DNA of 11,263 nucleotides, from positions 1-11,263 of the forward strand of contig DJSQ01000212.1 in assembly GCA_002438075.1 (NCBI GenBank). Reading direction: 5' to 3'. This stretch comes from Clostridiales bacterium UBA6330. Lineage in GTDB: Bacteria; Bacillota; Clostridia; Oscillospirales; CAG-272. Below the pieces are notes generated by a model, which saw only the letters and a list, made by a program, of their open reading frames with translations, was not told where the DNA came from and did no database searches. The translations under genes were made by a program, and so were the position numbers. Each line of letters starts with the position of its first letter. The stretch's first letter is position 1. This document shows, in pieces, positions 11,251-11,263 of the stretch.

Positions 11251-11263
11251 CGGAAGGGCGGAG

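Overview
The window looks like chromosome from a GC-rich, endospore-forming member of the Clostridia, most plausibly an uncultured gut Oscillospirales-type bacterium. This is inference. It rests on a dipicolinate synthase operon and a SpoVB-like flippase (sporulation), a stand-alone rubredoxin (anaerobic redox), strongly GC-biased codon use, and several hairpin-forming intergenic repeats of a kind common in gut Firmicutes. There is no rRNA, tRNA, CRISPR array, insertion sequence or phage gene.

Layout. Positions 1-377 are non-coding and hold a 27-bp inverted repeat and a hairpin repeat. dpaA and dpaB (378-1819, +) overlap by 4 bp and should make dipicolinic acid in the mother cell. A 477-bp gap follows, holding four hairpin repeats from two families arranged as a nested palindrome (family 1, family 2, centre, family 2 inverted, family 1 inverted). 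spoVB (2297-3841, -) converges on this gap. Its leader carries another hairpin repeat, and upstream of that is a good match to a sigma-E (mother-cell) promoter. A rubredoxin gene (4191-4376, +) and polA (4488-7019, +) follow, each with its own near-perfect TTGACA-17-TATAAT/TATCAT promoter and separated by an intrinsic terminator.

Behind polA is the most unusual segment. A 58-codon Arc-type ribbon-helix-helix (RHH) gene (7081-7257, -) is divergent from a 112-aa SLOG-superfamily (YspA/cpYpsA-like) gene (7385-7723, +). The 127-bp region between them has symmetric -10 boxes and an 11-bp inverted repeat with one arm in each leader next to the ribosome binding site. A third GACGCA half site lies 11 bp from one arm. 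This looks like an autoregulated regulator/SLOG module with no function I can assign.

The right third is a carbohydrate operon: a beta-phosphoglucomutase-type HAD enzyme (7795-8475, TTG start) overlaps by 4 bp an 899-aa cytosolic GH78 alpha-L-rhamnosidase (8472-11171). A further copy of the hairpin repeat ends the window.

Functionally, dpaAB and spoVB both serve spore formation, polA is housekeeping repair and replication, and pgmB plus GH78 serve intracellular use of plant- or glycan-derived sugars. I saw no complete new defence or biosynthetic system. The RHH/SLOG pair and the nested repeat island are the best candidates for something undescribed.
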